DNA of 18,332 nt from Aphodosoma sp051870875 (GTDB lineage: Bacteria; Bacteroidota; Bacteroidia; Bacteroidales; Paludibacteraceae): contig JBJECG010000002.1 in NCBI GenBank assembly GCA_051870875.1, positions 1 to 18,332 of the forward strand, given 5' to 3'. Under the pieces are notes generated by a model. The model had not been told where the DNA came from. It did not search any database and saw only the letters and a list, made by a program, of their open reading frames with translations. The position numbers were made by a program, and so were the translations under genes. Shown here piece after piece: positions 1-7,950 of this stretch (the stretch's first letter is position 1; each line of letters starts with the position of its first letter).

Positions 1-58
1 AACGCTCTTTATTTGATGATTTTTAAACTAACGCGATTTTATCGCACCAGTAGTAATT

Positions 59-1150
59 ATGAATAATAAAGTTTTGCTTGGCATGAGTGGGGGAATCGAT
101 TCCTCTGTTGCAGCCATCATATTGAAAAAACAAGGTTTTGATGTGGTGGGTGCCACTTACCGTATTTATGACCAAATATCAAAGGAATGTATGGCGCGGG
201 AAAAGGGATGCTGTGCCGTAGATGCTATCTTTGAGGCGCAACGGCTGGCAAAAGATTTGGACATACCGCACCACATTCTGGATTTCCGCCAGGATTTCAG
301 AACTACGGTAATACGCGATTTCATCGACCAATACATGAATGCCCGTACCCCTAATCCATGTGTGGTGTGCAATGCCGTGATCAAGTGGGGCAAGATGCTT
401 GAAAGTGCCGGACGGTTCGGATGTCATTACATCGCCACTGGTCACTATGCACGTATAGCATGCACCGGTGACGGCAGATACTATTTGCAGCGCGGCATCG
501 ACCGTACCAAAGACCAGACTTACTTCCTGTGGCGGTTGACACAGGAGAATCTCAGCCGGACAATTTTTCCTCTTGGCTCGCTTACCAAACCAGAAGTACG
601 CCAAATGGCATTGGACAACGGTTATGAAAAACTTTCCAGAAAGACGGAAAGTCAGGAGATATGTTTTGTGCCGGACAATGACTACCGCCACTTTCTCCGG
701 GAGAATGTACCGGACTATACGCAAAAAGTAAAGAAAGGCGATTTTATCGATAAAACCGGTAAAGTGTTGGGTTCGCATCAAGGTTATCCCAACTATACCG
801 TCGGGCAGCGCAAAGGGCTTCGCATCGCTCTCGGCGAACCAAGGTTTGTAACGAATATCAATGCCGTAACGAATCAGGTCACATTGGGCGACAGGGAAGA
901 CCTGCTTTCGGAATCGTGTATGATAACCAATGTCAATATGATGAAAACGGACGATTTCACCGATGGAATGACCGTTATGGCGAAACTCCGTTACCGCTCG
1001 AATCCTGTACCTGCCGATATTTATCATCATCATGAAGGGGTGGAACTCCGTTTCCATTCTCCTGCCGAAAGTGTCACACCTGGTCAGAGTGCAGTCCTTT
1101 ATGTTGGAAACGACTATGATGATGTGCTTGGCGGGGGGATAATACGATAG
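59..1150 (+). CDS. mnmA: tRNA-specific 2-thiouridylase MnmA
   Basis: The 363-residue product matches MnmA, which uses ATP and a relayed persulfide sulfur to make 2-thiouridine at the wobble position (U34) of Lys, Glu and Gln tRNAs in the cytoplasm. The N-terminal PP-loop reads GMSGGIDSS (residues 8-16). The catalytic cysteine lies in TPNPCVVCN (Cys101), and the second, persulfide-forming cysteine in SQEICF (Cys202). The GQRKGL and PGQSAVLY segments of the central and C-terminal beta-barrel parts are also present. The length is normal for the family. An unusual Cys-Cys pair (51-52) lies between the PP-loop and the catalytic region; Bacteroidetes often carry more than one MnmA paralogue and this could be the CC-containing type, which is inference. 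The ATG at 59 opens directly on the conserved strand and no Shine-Dalgarno is visible. xseA follows after 41 bases, so co-transcription is likely. The first 58 bases hold no gene I can support. Confidence 0.95.
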   Translation: MNNKVLLGMSGGIDSSVAAIILKKQGFDVVGATYRIYDQISKECMAREKGCCAVDAIFEAQRLAKDLDIPHHILDFRQDFRTTVIRDFIDQYMNARTPNPCVVCNAVIKWGKMLESAGRFGCHYIATGHYARIACTGDGRYYLQRGIDRTKDQTYFLWRLTQENLSRTIFPLGSLTKPEVRQMALDNGYEKLSRKTESQEICFVPDNDYRHFLRENVPDYTQKVKKGDFIDKTGKVLGSHQGYPNYTVGQRKGLRIALGEPRFVTNINAVTNQVTLGDREDLLSESCMITNVNMMKTDDFTDGMTVMAKLRYRSNPVPADIYHHHEGVELRFHSPAESVTPGQSAVLYVGNDYDDVLGGGIIR

Positions 1151-1191
1151 CCGCAATGTGTACTGTTGTTTGATACCACGTATAATAATCA

Positions 1192-2589
1192 ATGCCAGTT
1201 ACTCCAGTATCCATATCATATCTTTCCGTTTGTATCAGACAGACCATTCAACGTGCCATACCCCAGAAATTCTGGATATGGGGGGAAATCAACAGCATGT
1301 CCGTCAGAGGGGGCCACTGTTATATCGATCTGGTGGAGAAAGCCGAAAATTCCGATGCTTTGGTGGCCAAAATACGCTGTAATATATGGCAGTGGAATTG
1401 GCGTGGTATTGAGGAGAAATTCCGCAGGGAGACCGGCGAATCAATCCGTACTGGCATGACTGTGCAGCTGCTTGTCCAGCTGGAATACCATGAACTGTAT
1501 TCCATGAGTGTCAATGCCTCGGACATAGACCCTGCATATACGCTTGGAGCATTGCAGCGCAGAAAACTCCAAATTATAGAATATCTGCGCAAAAACGGCC
1601 TGTTGCAGCTCAACAGACGGTGTCCGATGCCTGCCATTGTCAAGAGGATAGCTGTAATATCAAGCAGTCAGGCTGCCGGTTACACCGATTTCCTTCACCA
1701 GTTGAATGGCAATGCCTACGGCTTTGCCTACAGCACTGTCCTCTTTCAGGCTGTAATGCAAGGCACACAGACAGAGAAAAGCGTGACTGCTGCGCTGCAA
1801 GCCGTCAGTCGGCAGGCTGCCGGTTTCGACATCGTTGTCATCATCCGTGGCGGCGGTGCTACAAGCGATCTTTATGCTTTCGACAGCCAGTTGATAGCCG
1901 AAACTTGTGCATCGATGCCGTTGCCTGTCATTACAGGTATCGGTCACCAGCGTGATGAGTCCATCCTCGACATGGTGGCTCATACTGCAATGAAAACACC
2001 TACTGCGGTTGCCGATTTCATTATCGGCCATACCAAATGTTTTGCCGATAAAATCGACGGTTTGGCGCGCCGTCTGTCACAAGGTGTGGCTTTGAGGTTG
2101 TCGGCCGTGATGTCGGTTCTGGGGGCTTACAACGTCCGTATCCCTGCAGCGGCAAATATTATGATGCAGCGTGAATACAACCGGATTGCACGTACTGTGA
2201 TAACATTGCACTCTTCTGCTTTGTCTCTTGTGGCTGCACATGGCGAGTCGCTCAACAACCGGAAGATAAGAATTGCGGGGAATGCAATGAAAATGATACA
2301 CTCCGAATGCAACCGGCTGGAGTGGACAAGCCGTTCGCTGCCTCAGAATGTGGCAACGTTCATCAAAGGCAAGCAGTCGGGCATCGAGCTCATTTCCACA
2401 AAATTGAGCCTTCTCGACCCTCGTCGGCTGTTGCGGAAAGGATATTCCATCACCATGTGCAACGGCAAAGTGGTCACCGATGTCGTAAATCTGCATAAAG
2501 GCGACATTATCACCTCAATCTTTGCCAATGGCAAAACCGAGAGTGTGATAGACGGTATACATGAGGACAATGAAGTACAACATACTTAA
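1192..2589 (+). CDS. xseA: Exodeoxyribonuclease VII large subunit
   Basis: The 465-residue product is the large, catalytic subunit of exonuclease VII, which degrades single-stranded DNA from both ends into oligonucleotides. Residues 8-110 form the OB-fold DNA-binding domain; the segment starting ISYLSVCIRQTIQ and the GGHCYIDLVEK strand match the usual N-terminus. The catalytic region has IRGGGATSDLYAF (218-230), GIGHQRDESILD (249-260) and KTPTAVADF (269-277), all family signatures. A helical C-terminal part follows, ending in the typical DPRRLLRKGYSI strand. The ATG at 1192 is the best start, because an in-frame TAA lies two codons upstream and homology begins within ten residues. It follows mnmA by 41 bases and precedes xseB by 12, so it is probably one operon with balanced subunit production. 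Confidence 0.95.
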   Translation: MPVTPVSISYLSVCIRQTIQRAIPQKFWIWGEINSMSVRGGHCYIDLVEKAENSDALVAKIRCNIWQWNWRGIEEKFRRETGESIRTGMTVQLLVQLEYHELYSMSVNASDIDPAYTLGALQRRKLQIIEYLRKNGLLQLNRRCPMPAIVKRIAVISSSQAAGYTDFLHQLNGNAYGFAYSTVLFQAVMQGTQTEKSVTAALQAVSRQAAGFDIVVIIRGGGATSDLYAFDSQLIAETCASMPLPVITGIGHQRDESILDMVAHTAMKTPTAVADFIIGHTKCFADKIDGLARRLSQGVALRLSAVMSVLGAYNVRIPAAANIMMQREYNRIARTVITLHSSALSLVAAHGESLNNRKIRIAGNAMKMIHSECNRLEWTSRSLPQNVATFIKGKQSGIELISTKLSLLDPRRLLRKGYSITMCNGKVVTDVVNLHKGDIITSIFANGKTESVIDGIHEDNEVQHT

Positions 2590-2601
2590 ACACAGTTTAT
2601 T

Positions 2602-2808
2602 ATGGCAACATACGATGAACAGATGGCCCAACTCGAAAAGATAGTCAACGAGATAGAAAGCGGCGAGATGAGTATAGACCGCCTCACTGCACAAGTGACT
2701 AAAGCCGGCCAACTCCTCGCTTCCCTCAAAGAGCAGCTGACTAAAGTGGAAAAGGATGTCAACGATGTGATAAAGACATTTGATACAACTTCAGCCGCTA
2801 AAGCGTGA
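2602..2808 (+). CDS. xseB: Exodeoxyribonuclease VII small subunit
   Basis: This 68-residue protein is the small subunit of exonuclease VII. XseB forms a helical coiled-coil that packs several copies onto the extended helices of XseA. The pattern YDEQMAQLEKIVNEIESGEMSIDRL (broken here as YDEQMAQLEKIV, residues 4-15, then NEIESGEMSIDRL, 16-28) is the family hallmark: a conserved leucine and glutamate heptad, a short turn, and a second helix ending in VEKDV. It lies 12 bases after xseA, the standard order. A long inverted repeat starts two bases after the stop codon and may end this transcript. Confidence 0.95.
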   Translation: MATYDEQMAQLEKIVNEIESGEMSIDRLTAQVTKAGQLLASLKEQLTKVEKDVNDVIKTFDTTSAAKA

Positions 2809-2810
2809 TT

Positions 2811-2861
2811 GTACGAAAAATGTCCTGCATTTTGCACGGGAATGCCGAACATTTTTCGTAC
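2811..2861. repeat. Perfect 13-bp inverted repeat between xseB and hutH (terminator or operator)
   Basis: The arms GTACGAAAAATGT (2811-2823) and ACATTTTTCGTAC (2849-2861) are perfect reverse complements. Inside the 25-base spacer a second stem GCATT/AATGC (2827-2831 with 2841-2845) is nested around a 9-base loop. It begins two bases after the xseB stop, so it could terminate xseB transcription, although no T-run follows the right arm. The right arm also covers the first three bases of a consensus -7 element for hutH, so an operator role is equally possible. Confidence 0.75.
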
Positions 2862-2866
2862 ATTTG
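2859..2866 (+). promoter_or_regulatory. Putative hutH promoter, -7 element TACATTTG
   Basis: TACATTTG matches the Bacteroidetes -7 consensus TAnnTTTG exactly and lies 51 bases before the hutH ATG. The nearest TTG (2832-2834) is 24 bases upstream, longer than the 20-base spacing seen at other promoters in this window, so the -33 part is weak. The element overlaps the right arm of the inverted repeat. Confidence 0.5.
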
Positions 2867-2917
2867 CGGTTGGCTATCTACCGAATACAGACAATTTTAA
2901 TCCAAAAATAAACAATC

Positions 2918-4405
2918 ATGAAAGTACACGAAATTTCACCTGCAAGAATTACGGTTGATGATATCAAACGTATTCTGACTGAAGGGTACAAGCTTGCATT
3001 GTCTGAGGAATCAATCAAGCGGATCAATCGTTGCCGCGAATATCTCGACAACAAGATGAAGACTCAGAAAGAGCCTATTTACGGTGTCACCACAGGCTTC
3101 GGATCGTTGTGTAATATCAGCGTCGGTGCCGATGAGTTGTCGCAGCTTCAGAAAAACCTTGTCATGAGCCATTCATGCGGTACAGGTGACGAAGTTGACC
3201 AGGAAATCGTCAAAATCATCGTATTCCTCAAAATCCAGTCACTCCAGTACGGTGTGTCGGGTGTACAGCTTGTTACCGTACAGCGTCTTGTCGACATGTT
3301 CAACGCCGGCGTATTCCCCGCCGTTTACCAGCAAGGATCGCTTGGCGCATCGGGTGATTTGGCTCCTCTGGCTCATATGTCACTGCCTCTTCTCGGCCTT
3401 GGCGAAGTTTATTATGAGGGTAAGAAGCAACCTGCTGCCGAAGTCAATGCCAAATTCGGTTGGGAACCTATTACACTTAAGTCGAAAGAAGGTCTGGCTC
3501 TTCTCAACGGTACCCAGTTCATGGCCGCACACGCTGTTTGGTCGCTCATCAAAGCTGACGAACTGAGCCGTGCAGCCGACACTGTCGGCGGCGTATCGCT
3601 TGATGCATTCGATGGCCGTATCGAGCCGTTTACTTACGAAGTGCATGCTGTCCGTCCGCATAACGGACAATTGGCCACAGCCGAGCGTATCCGCAACCTC
3701 ATGCAAGGCAGTGAAATCATACGCCGGCACAAAGCTCACGTTCAGGATCCATATTCATTCCGCTGCATGCCACAAGTACATGGTGCATCGAAAGATGCCA
3801 TTGCCTATGTCCGTTCGGTAGTTGAAACCGAAATAAACTCCGCTACTGACAATCCTACCGTCATCCCCGAAAAAGACATGGTTATTTCTGCCGGCAATTT
3901 CCATGGCCAGCCGTTGGCCATCGTCATGGACTTTCTGTCCATTGCATTGGCCGAGCTCGGTTCTATCTCCGGCCAGCGTATAACCCAGCTTATCAGCGGT
4001 AAACGCGGGTTGCCCAATTTCCTTGTCGCGAACCCTGGCCTGAATTCCGGTTTCATGATTCCACAATACACCGCAGCCTCCATTGTAAGCCAGAGCAAAG
4101 GTCTCTGTATGCCCGCCTCTGTTGACTCCATCGAGTCAAGCCAAGGCCAGGAAGACCACGTATCAATGGGAGCCAACGCTGCTACCAAACTCGTGCGTGT
4201 GGCTCTCAACACCGAGCGCGTTCTGGCCATCGAGCTCTTCAATGCAGCCCAGGCTCTTGAGTTCCGCCGTCCGATGAAATCATCTGCCGAAATCGAAGCT
4301 CTTGTAGCTGACTACCGTAAGGTTGTCCCGTTCATTGAAAACGATGAGGTCATGTACCTGCATATAGCCCATTCAATAGAGTTTATCCGTTCGAAATTCC
4401 TTTGA
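2918..4405 (+). CDS. hutH: Histidine ammonia-lyase
   Basis: This 495-residue enzyme of the aromatic amino acid lyase family removes ammonia from L-histidine to give trans-urocanate, the first step of histidine breakdown. Ala144-Ser145-Gly146 within GSLGASGDLAPLAH form the self-made MIO electrophile. Tyr55 in YGVTTGFG is the conserved catalytic tyrosine. The pair Ser84-His85 in LVMSHSCGTG favours histidine (or tyrosine) over phenylalanine, since phenylalanine-specific enzymes carry Phe-Leu there. LLNGTQ (195-200) and the Q..EDH segment near 408-412 are also typical. The length is close to the usual 500-510. No hutU, hutI or formimidoyltransferase gene lies nearby, so the rest of the pathway, if present, is elsewhere. 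A consensus -7 element lies upstream and a strong terminator downstream, so it is probably monocistronic. Tyrosine ammonia-lyase activity is a less likely alternative. Confidence 0.92.
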   Translation: MKVHEISPARITVDDIKRILTEGYKLALSEESIKRINRCREYLDNKMKTQKEPIYGVTTGFGSLCNISVGADELSQLQKNLVMSHSCGTGDEVDQEIVKIIVFLKIQSLQYGVSGVQLVTVQRLVDMFNAGVFPAVYQQGSLGASGDLAPLAHMSLPLLGLGEVYYEGKKQPAAEVNAKFGWEPITLKSKEGLALLNGTQFMAAHAVWSLIKADELSRAADTVGGVSLDAFDGRIEPFTYEVHAVRPHNGQLATAERIRNLMQGSEIIRRHKAHVQDPYSFRCMPQVHGASKDAIAYVRSVVETEINSATDNPTVIPEKDMVISAGNFHGQPLAIVMDFLSIALAELGSISGQRITQLISGKRGLPNFLVANPGLNSGFMIPQYTAASIVSQSKGLCMPASVDSIESSQGQEDHVSMGANAATKLVRVALNTERVLAIELFNAAQALEFRRPMKSSAEIEALVADYRKVVPFIENDEVMYLHIAHSIEFIRSKFL

Positions 4406-4429
4406 TTTTAAGGCAAAGATTATTATTGC

Positions 4430-4476
4430 ACAGCGGTGTGTCAGATTACAGGATTCTGACACACCGCTGTCTTTTT
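4430..4476 (+). terminator. Rho-independent terminator of hutH
   Basis: A perfect 16-base stem, left arm 4430-4445 (ACAGCGGTGTGTCAGA) and right arm 4455-4470, closes a 9-base loop. A run of five T follows on the + strand at 4472-4476. It starts 24 bases after the hutH stop codon. This is the strongest terminator in the window. Confidence 0.92.
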
Positions 4477-4482
4477 GTACCG

Positions 4483-4524
4483 CAAAGCAATTCATTGTAA
4501 ATGCTTTGTCCGGACTTTGCCGGA
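4483..4524. repeat. Two small adjacent stem-loops between convergent genes
   Basis: CAAAGCA (4483-4489) pairs perfectly with TGCTTTG (4502-4508) across 12 bases. Immediately after it, TCCGG (4509-4513) pairs with CCGGA (4520-4524) across 6 bases. They lie between the two terminators of the convergent hutH and M16 transcripts. Their function is unknown. Confidence 0.45.
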
Positions 4525-4560
4525 ATCCAATGATCCGCAGTCGGTCGCAGCTGCCGGGGT

Positions 4561-4609
4561 AATAAAACCAACAGGGGATAGCTTTCGTATCAGAAAGCTA
4601 TCCCCTGTT
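4561..4609 (-). terminator. Rho-independent terminator of the M16 peptidase operon
   Basis: A perfect 17-base stem, arms 4570-4586 (AACAGGGGATAGCTTTC) and 4593-4609, closes a 6-base loop. Read on the minus strand it is followed by GGTTTTATT, a modest T-tract. It lies 63 bases past the stop of the M16 gene and faces the hutH terminator. A further short hairpin, CATATCC/GGATATG (4619-4635), lies between it and the stop codon. Confidence 0.85.
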
Positions 4610-4672
4610 ATCGGTTGGCATATCCGTTGGATATGTGTCATGTCTTTTTCAGCGGCTCACGGTTTGGGCCGG

Positions 4673-7621
4673 TTAGATTCCGCCTTTGAAGAGTTTCGAC
4701 GGGCTGACTTTGGTTATTTTGCCATAGTTGGCCTTGATCTGTTTCATGTTTATGCTCTTTGGATCACCTATGATGACGATGGTGACAGGTTTGCCTTTTA
4801 CGTTCTCCTCGTAGAATGTCTTGATGTCATCGTAAGTGAGGTCTTTGAGTGCGGCAAGATTTGCCTTGGCAGGGTCATCGGTGTAGCCGAGACGCTTCCA
4901 GTATTCGAATACCTGTGATTTGGAGCGCATTCCTGGTTTTGAACCGATATATACCTGTTCCAGATAGTTCTGGATATTGTCTATTCGCTCAGGATAGTTT
5001 GGCATATCGCCGAGAAGACCCATGAACACGTCGATGGCATCGGCCACTTTATCGCTTTGGGTACCGATGTAGCCGAACATGTAAGCATCCTTGCCTACGA
5101 ATCCTGGAGTTGAAAGCGAACCTGTAGCGGTATAGGCCATAGAACGTTTTTCACGTACTTCATTCATTACAAGACCGCTGAAACCGCCGTCGAAATATTG
5201 GTTGAAAGCATCATAGAGTACCTCGTCTTTGATTTGGTATGGGTTGCCGTTGAAATAGAAGTAGACTTTGGCCTGCTGCATTTTCGGATCGCCGAGGAAT
5301 ACGACGTTGGTCTTGTCGTAAGTCTTGCGCTCCTGGTAGCGTGGAGACTGAGTGTCTTTCATGCGATCCTGCATGGGGATACCGTTGAGAGCTTTGGCAA
5401 CATTATCGGCTGAACGGCGGCCGCAGTAGTGGGCTTCTACGGCATAGCCGGTAGCTTCCTGAATGGTGGTGGTGAGGTTGGTTTTGTTGACGAGGAAGTT
5501 TTCGGTGACAGAGCCGTCAGGGTTGATTGAGTATTTGTAGAGTTCGTCCATCGGGATGCGGTCGATGAAAGCGGATTTGTCACCGTAAAGGATGTACTGG
5601 AGAAGGGCGGAAGATACGATGTTGGCATTCTTCTTCTCGCTGTAACGGCTCCAATATTCGCTGGAAATCATGGATTTGATCTGTTTGTCATCGAGGTTGG
5701 GCATCATGACGTGCTGCGAAACGAGTTGGAGTATCTTCTCCAGATTTTCTTCCTTGCCGCTTATGTTGATGTAGAAATAGTCATCGCTTGCATTGAAACT
5801 GTAATTTGCGCCGAGTTCGGAATATTTGCGGCGGATTTCCTGAGCGGAGATGTTGGGCATCATGCCGGCCATGTTCATGAGGTAGGCTGCATACTGCAGT
5901 TTCGGATTGTCTTTGGTACCGAATCCGTATTTCAATGTGAGCGAGAATACATCGTTCTGGGTGTTAGGCTGGTAGAACATCTTTACGTTGTTGAACAACT
6001 GACGCTCTGTAACATCTGCAAAGTTGTTGTACACAATTTCTACCGGAGTGGTAGGAATGGCCTTGAACTCTTTTGAGTATTCGGTTTCAACACCTTTCGG
6101 ATAGTCGAGAGGATTGATCTGCGGTTTGGCAAGTTTGTTTTTCTTGTACTCGCCTTCGGTGAACTCAAGTGTGAGATATTTGTCGGTGAAGTATTTGTTG
6201 GCGCAGCGGGCGATGTCGGCTTTGGTGATTTTTGCTATCTGATCGCTCATATAGAGATAGAAGTTCGGGTCGCGGTTGTAGAGGAACACATCTTTCAACA
6301 GCTCGGTTTTTGTACGAGTGCTTTCAAACATTGTCGAAAGGCTTTGGATTTCTGCGGCTTTTACTGATTCAAACAGCCAGTCGGGAATAGTGGCCTCGTT
6401 TTTGAGTTTGTCGATTTCCTTGAAGATGATTTTGTGGGTCTGGGAGTTGGTTTCAAACATGCGGGTCTGGGTATCGTAGTAAGGCTGTCCTATTACCCAA
6501 ATGCGGCCGTCGATACGGCGCACGTCATTTGCTACGAATGCTGCTCCCAATTCACCATCAAGCATGAGACGGTCGAGAAGACCGGTGCTATGATTGTTGT
6601 TGAGCAATGAGATTGTCAGATCCAAAGCCACTTCATCGGCATCACCTTTTTTGATACCTTGGTAAACCCATTCTACTTCGGGCATATATCCGAGCTTCTG
6701 TTTTACGACAGGTTTCTTCGAGAAGTCGGTTTTCTCATATTTGGCACGCTCAGGAAGAGGTTTGGATGGGATACGGCCGAATTTCTCGGCGATAAGAGGT
6801 TTGGCTGTCTCGGCATCGAAGTTACCTACAAGTATGAGAGCCATATTGTTGGCAACATACCAGGTGTTGTAGAATTCGATGAGCTTTGAGAGTGACGGAT
6901 TCTTCAAGTGCTCCTGGAAACCTATTACGCTGCGCTCGTACGGCATGCCTTTGTAGGCATGCTTGAACATGATGGTCTGTTTGGCGCGCTGTTGGTTGTC
7001 TTCACCCATGTTGAATTCCTCATACACGTTCTCGAGTTCGGCCTGGAACGAACGGAACACAGGGTTGATAAGACGCTCGGAGTTGAGTTCAAGCCATTTT
7101 TCCATGGCAGAAGCGGGGAATGAGTTGTGGTAAACGGTTTCATCGTAAGAGGTGTAGGCGTTGAGACCGGTACCGCCGTAGCTCTCGGTAAGGTTGGCAA
7201 AATCATCGGTGGCACTGAGTTTGGCCTCTTCGATCGAGACTTCGTTGATTTTTTTGATAATCTCATTGCGGGTTGCAACATCAGTTGTGGCATTGAGTTC
7301 GTTGTAAAGACGGATGACCTCTTCGTAGAGAGGCTTTTCCTTCTCCCAGTCGAGAGCTCCGATTTTGCTCGTTCCCTTGAAAAGCATGTGTTCGAGGTAA
7401 TGGGCCAAGCCGGTATATTCGCCGGGTTCATCAAGTGCTCCGGCACGGAATACAACGTAACCGAGCACGTTGGTTGCATCTTTGTCTTCCCAAAGGTAGA
7501 CAGTCAAGCCGTTGTCGAGCTTGTACTCCTGGAGGCCGCGATCATATTTTTTCGCTTGTCCGAAGATACTTGCAGTAGCTGTCATGACGACTGCAAGTGT
7601 TAGTAAAAATTTGTTTTTCAT
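4673..7621 (-). CDS. Secreted M16 family zinc metallopeptidase (pitrilysin-like, two tandem M16 units)
   Basis: The 982-residue protein is a full-length M16 peptidase. A signal peptide (residues 1 to about 22; LLTLAVVMTATASIFGQ) points to export to the periplasm. The inverted zinc motif HYLEH (residues 74-78) supplies two histidines and the catalytic glutamate. The third ligand is probably Glu201 or Glu202 in ENVYEEFNMGEDN. NAYTSYDETVYH (154-165) is a family signature. About 48 residues (roughly 90-145, charged and helical) are inserted between HxxEH and NAYTSYD compared with compact M16 proteins; I recall a similar insert in a subfamily of bacterial M16 peptidases. The C-terminal half is a second M16 unit without the zinc motif. 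I chose the ATG at 7621 because the signal peptide starts there; an upstream in-frame ATG at 7654 would overlap the regulator gene. The gene starts 10 bases after the XRE gene. Substrates are unknown; M16 enzymes usually cut peptides. Confidence 0.92.
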   Translation of the reverse strand: MKNKFLLTLAVVMTATASIFGQAKKYDRGLQEYKLDNGLTVYLWEDKDATNVLGYVVFRAGALDEPGEYTGLAHYLEHMLFKGTSKIGALDWEKEKPLYEEVIRLYNELNATTDVATRNEIIKKINEVSIEEAKLSATDDFANLTESYGGTGLNAYTSYDETVYHNSFPASAMEKWLELNSERLINPVFRSFQAELENVYEEFNMGEDNQQRAKQTIMFKHAYKGMPYERSVIGFQEHLKNPSLSKLIEFYNTWYVANNMALILVGNFDAETAKPLIAEKFGRIPSKPLPERAKYEKTDFSKKPVVKQKLGYMPEVEWVYQGIKKGDADEVALDLTISLLNNNHSTGLLDRLMLDGELGAAFVANDVRRIDGRIWVIGQPYYDTQTRMFETNSQTHKIIFKEIDKLKNEATIPDWLFESVKAAEIQSLSTMFESTRTKTELLKDVFLYNRDPNFYLYMSDQIAKITKADIARCANKYFTDKYLTLEFTEGEYKKNKLAKPQINPLDYPKGVETEYSKEFKAIPTTPVEIVYNNFADVTERQLFNNVKMFYQPNTQNDVFSLTLKYGFGTKDNPKLQYAAYLMNMAGMMPNISAQEIRRKYSELGANYSFNASDDYFYINISGKEENLEKILQLVSQHVMMPNLDDKQIKSMISSEYWSRYSEKKNANIVSSALLQYILYGDKSAFIDRIPMDELYKYSINPDGSVTENFLVNKTNLTTTIQEATGYAVEAHYCGRRSADNVAKALNGIPMQDRMKDTQSPRYQERKTYDKTNVVFLGDPKMQQAKVYFYFNGNPYQIKDEVLYDAFNQYFDGGFSGLVMNEVREKRSMAYTATGSLSTPGFVGKDAYMFGYIGTQSDKVADAIDVFMGLLGDMPNYPERIDNIQNYLEQVYIGSKPGMRSKSQVFEYWKRLGYTDDPAKANLAALKDLTYDDIKTFYEENVKGKPVTIVIIGDPKSINMKQIKANYGKITKVSPSKLFKGGI

Positions 7622-7631
7622 ACGGATAAAA

Positions 7632-7886
7632 TTAGTTATAATTGTTTGTTCCATTGTTGTTTGTATCTGTGATTTGTGAAGGCGTAGAGTCTACACACAG
7701 CAGATCGCCGGGCTGGCAGTCGAGGACATCGCAGATGGCTTCAAGTGTCGAGAAGCGTAAGGCACGTGCCTTGCCTGTCTTCAATATGGAGAGATTGGCA
7801 AGGGTGATGCCAACACGTTCGGACAATTCGCTTAGCGAAATGCCCCGTTTGGCCATTACTGCATCCAATTTTACGATTACTGCCAT
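7632..7886 (-). CDS. XRE/YozG-type helix-turn-helix regulator
   Basis: This 84-residue protein is nearly all DNA-binding domain. Residues 6-65 form a Cro/C1-type fold with the recognition region LSERVGITLANLSILKTGKA (21-40), followed by RFSTLEAICDVLDCQPGDLL (44-63), which is highly characteristic of the YozG group. The Asn-rich tail (NNNGTNNYN) looks disordered. In many bacteria, including Bacillus with YozG and YoaS, this regulator is encoded next to a DUF2975 membrane protein, exactly as here: the DUF2975 gene lies 64 bases upstream on the same strand. The regulator probably acts on its own operon or with the membrane partner; that is inference. The M16 peptidase gene starts 10 bases downstream. 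Confidence 0.9.
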   Translation of the reverse strand: MAVIVKLDAVMAKRGISLSELSERVGITLANLSILKTGKARALRFSTLEAICDVLDCQPGDLLCVDSTPSQITDTNNNGTNNYN

Positions 7887-7950
7887 TTAGTCAGTCTGGT
7901 TTTATGGTATATACTGTCAAGGGTAGGTATGTCTGTGAATCTGTTTGGGG

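Noticed and set aside
33..45. Small hairpin GCGAT-TTT-ATCGC before mnmA
   Set aside because: Five base pairs only and too close to the window edge to judge; no leader motif recognised.
179..1192. 337-codon minus-strand frame opposite mnmA
   Set aside because: It lies fully within a gene with intact catalytic motifs, and its translation has no coherent fold signature.
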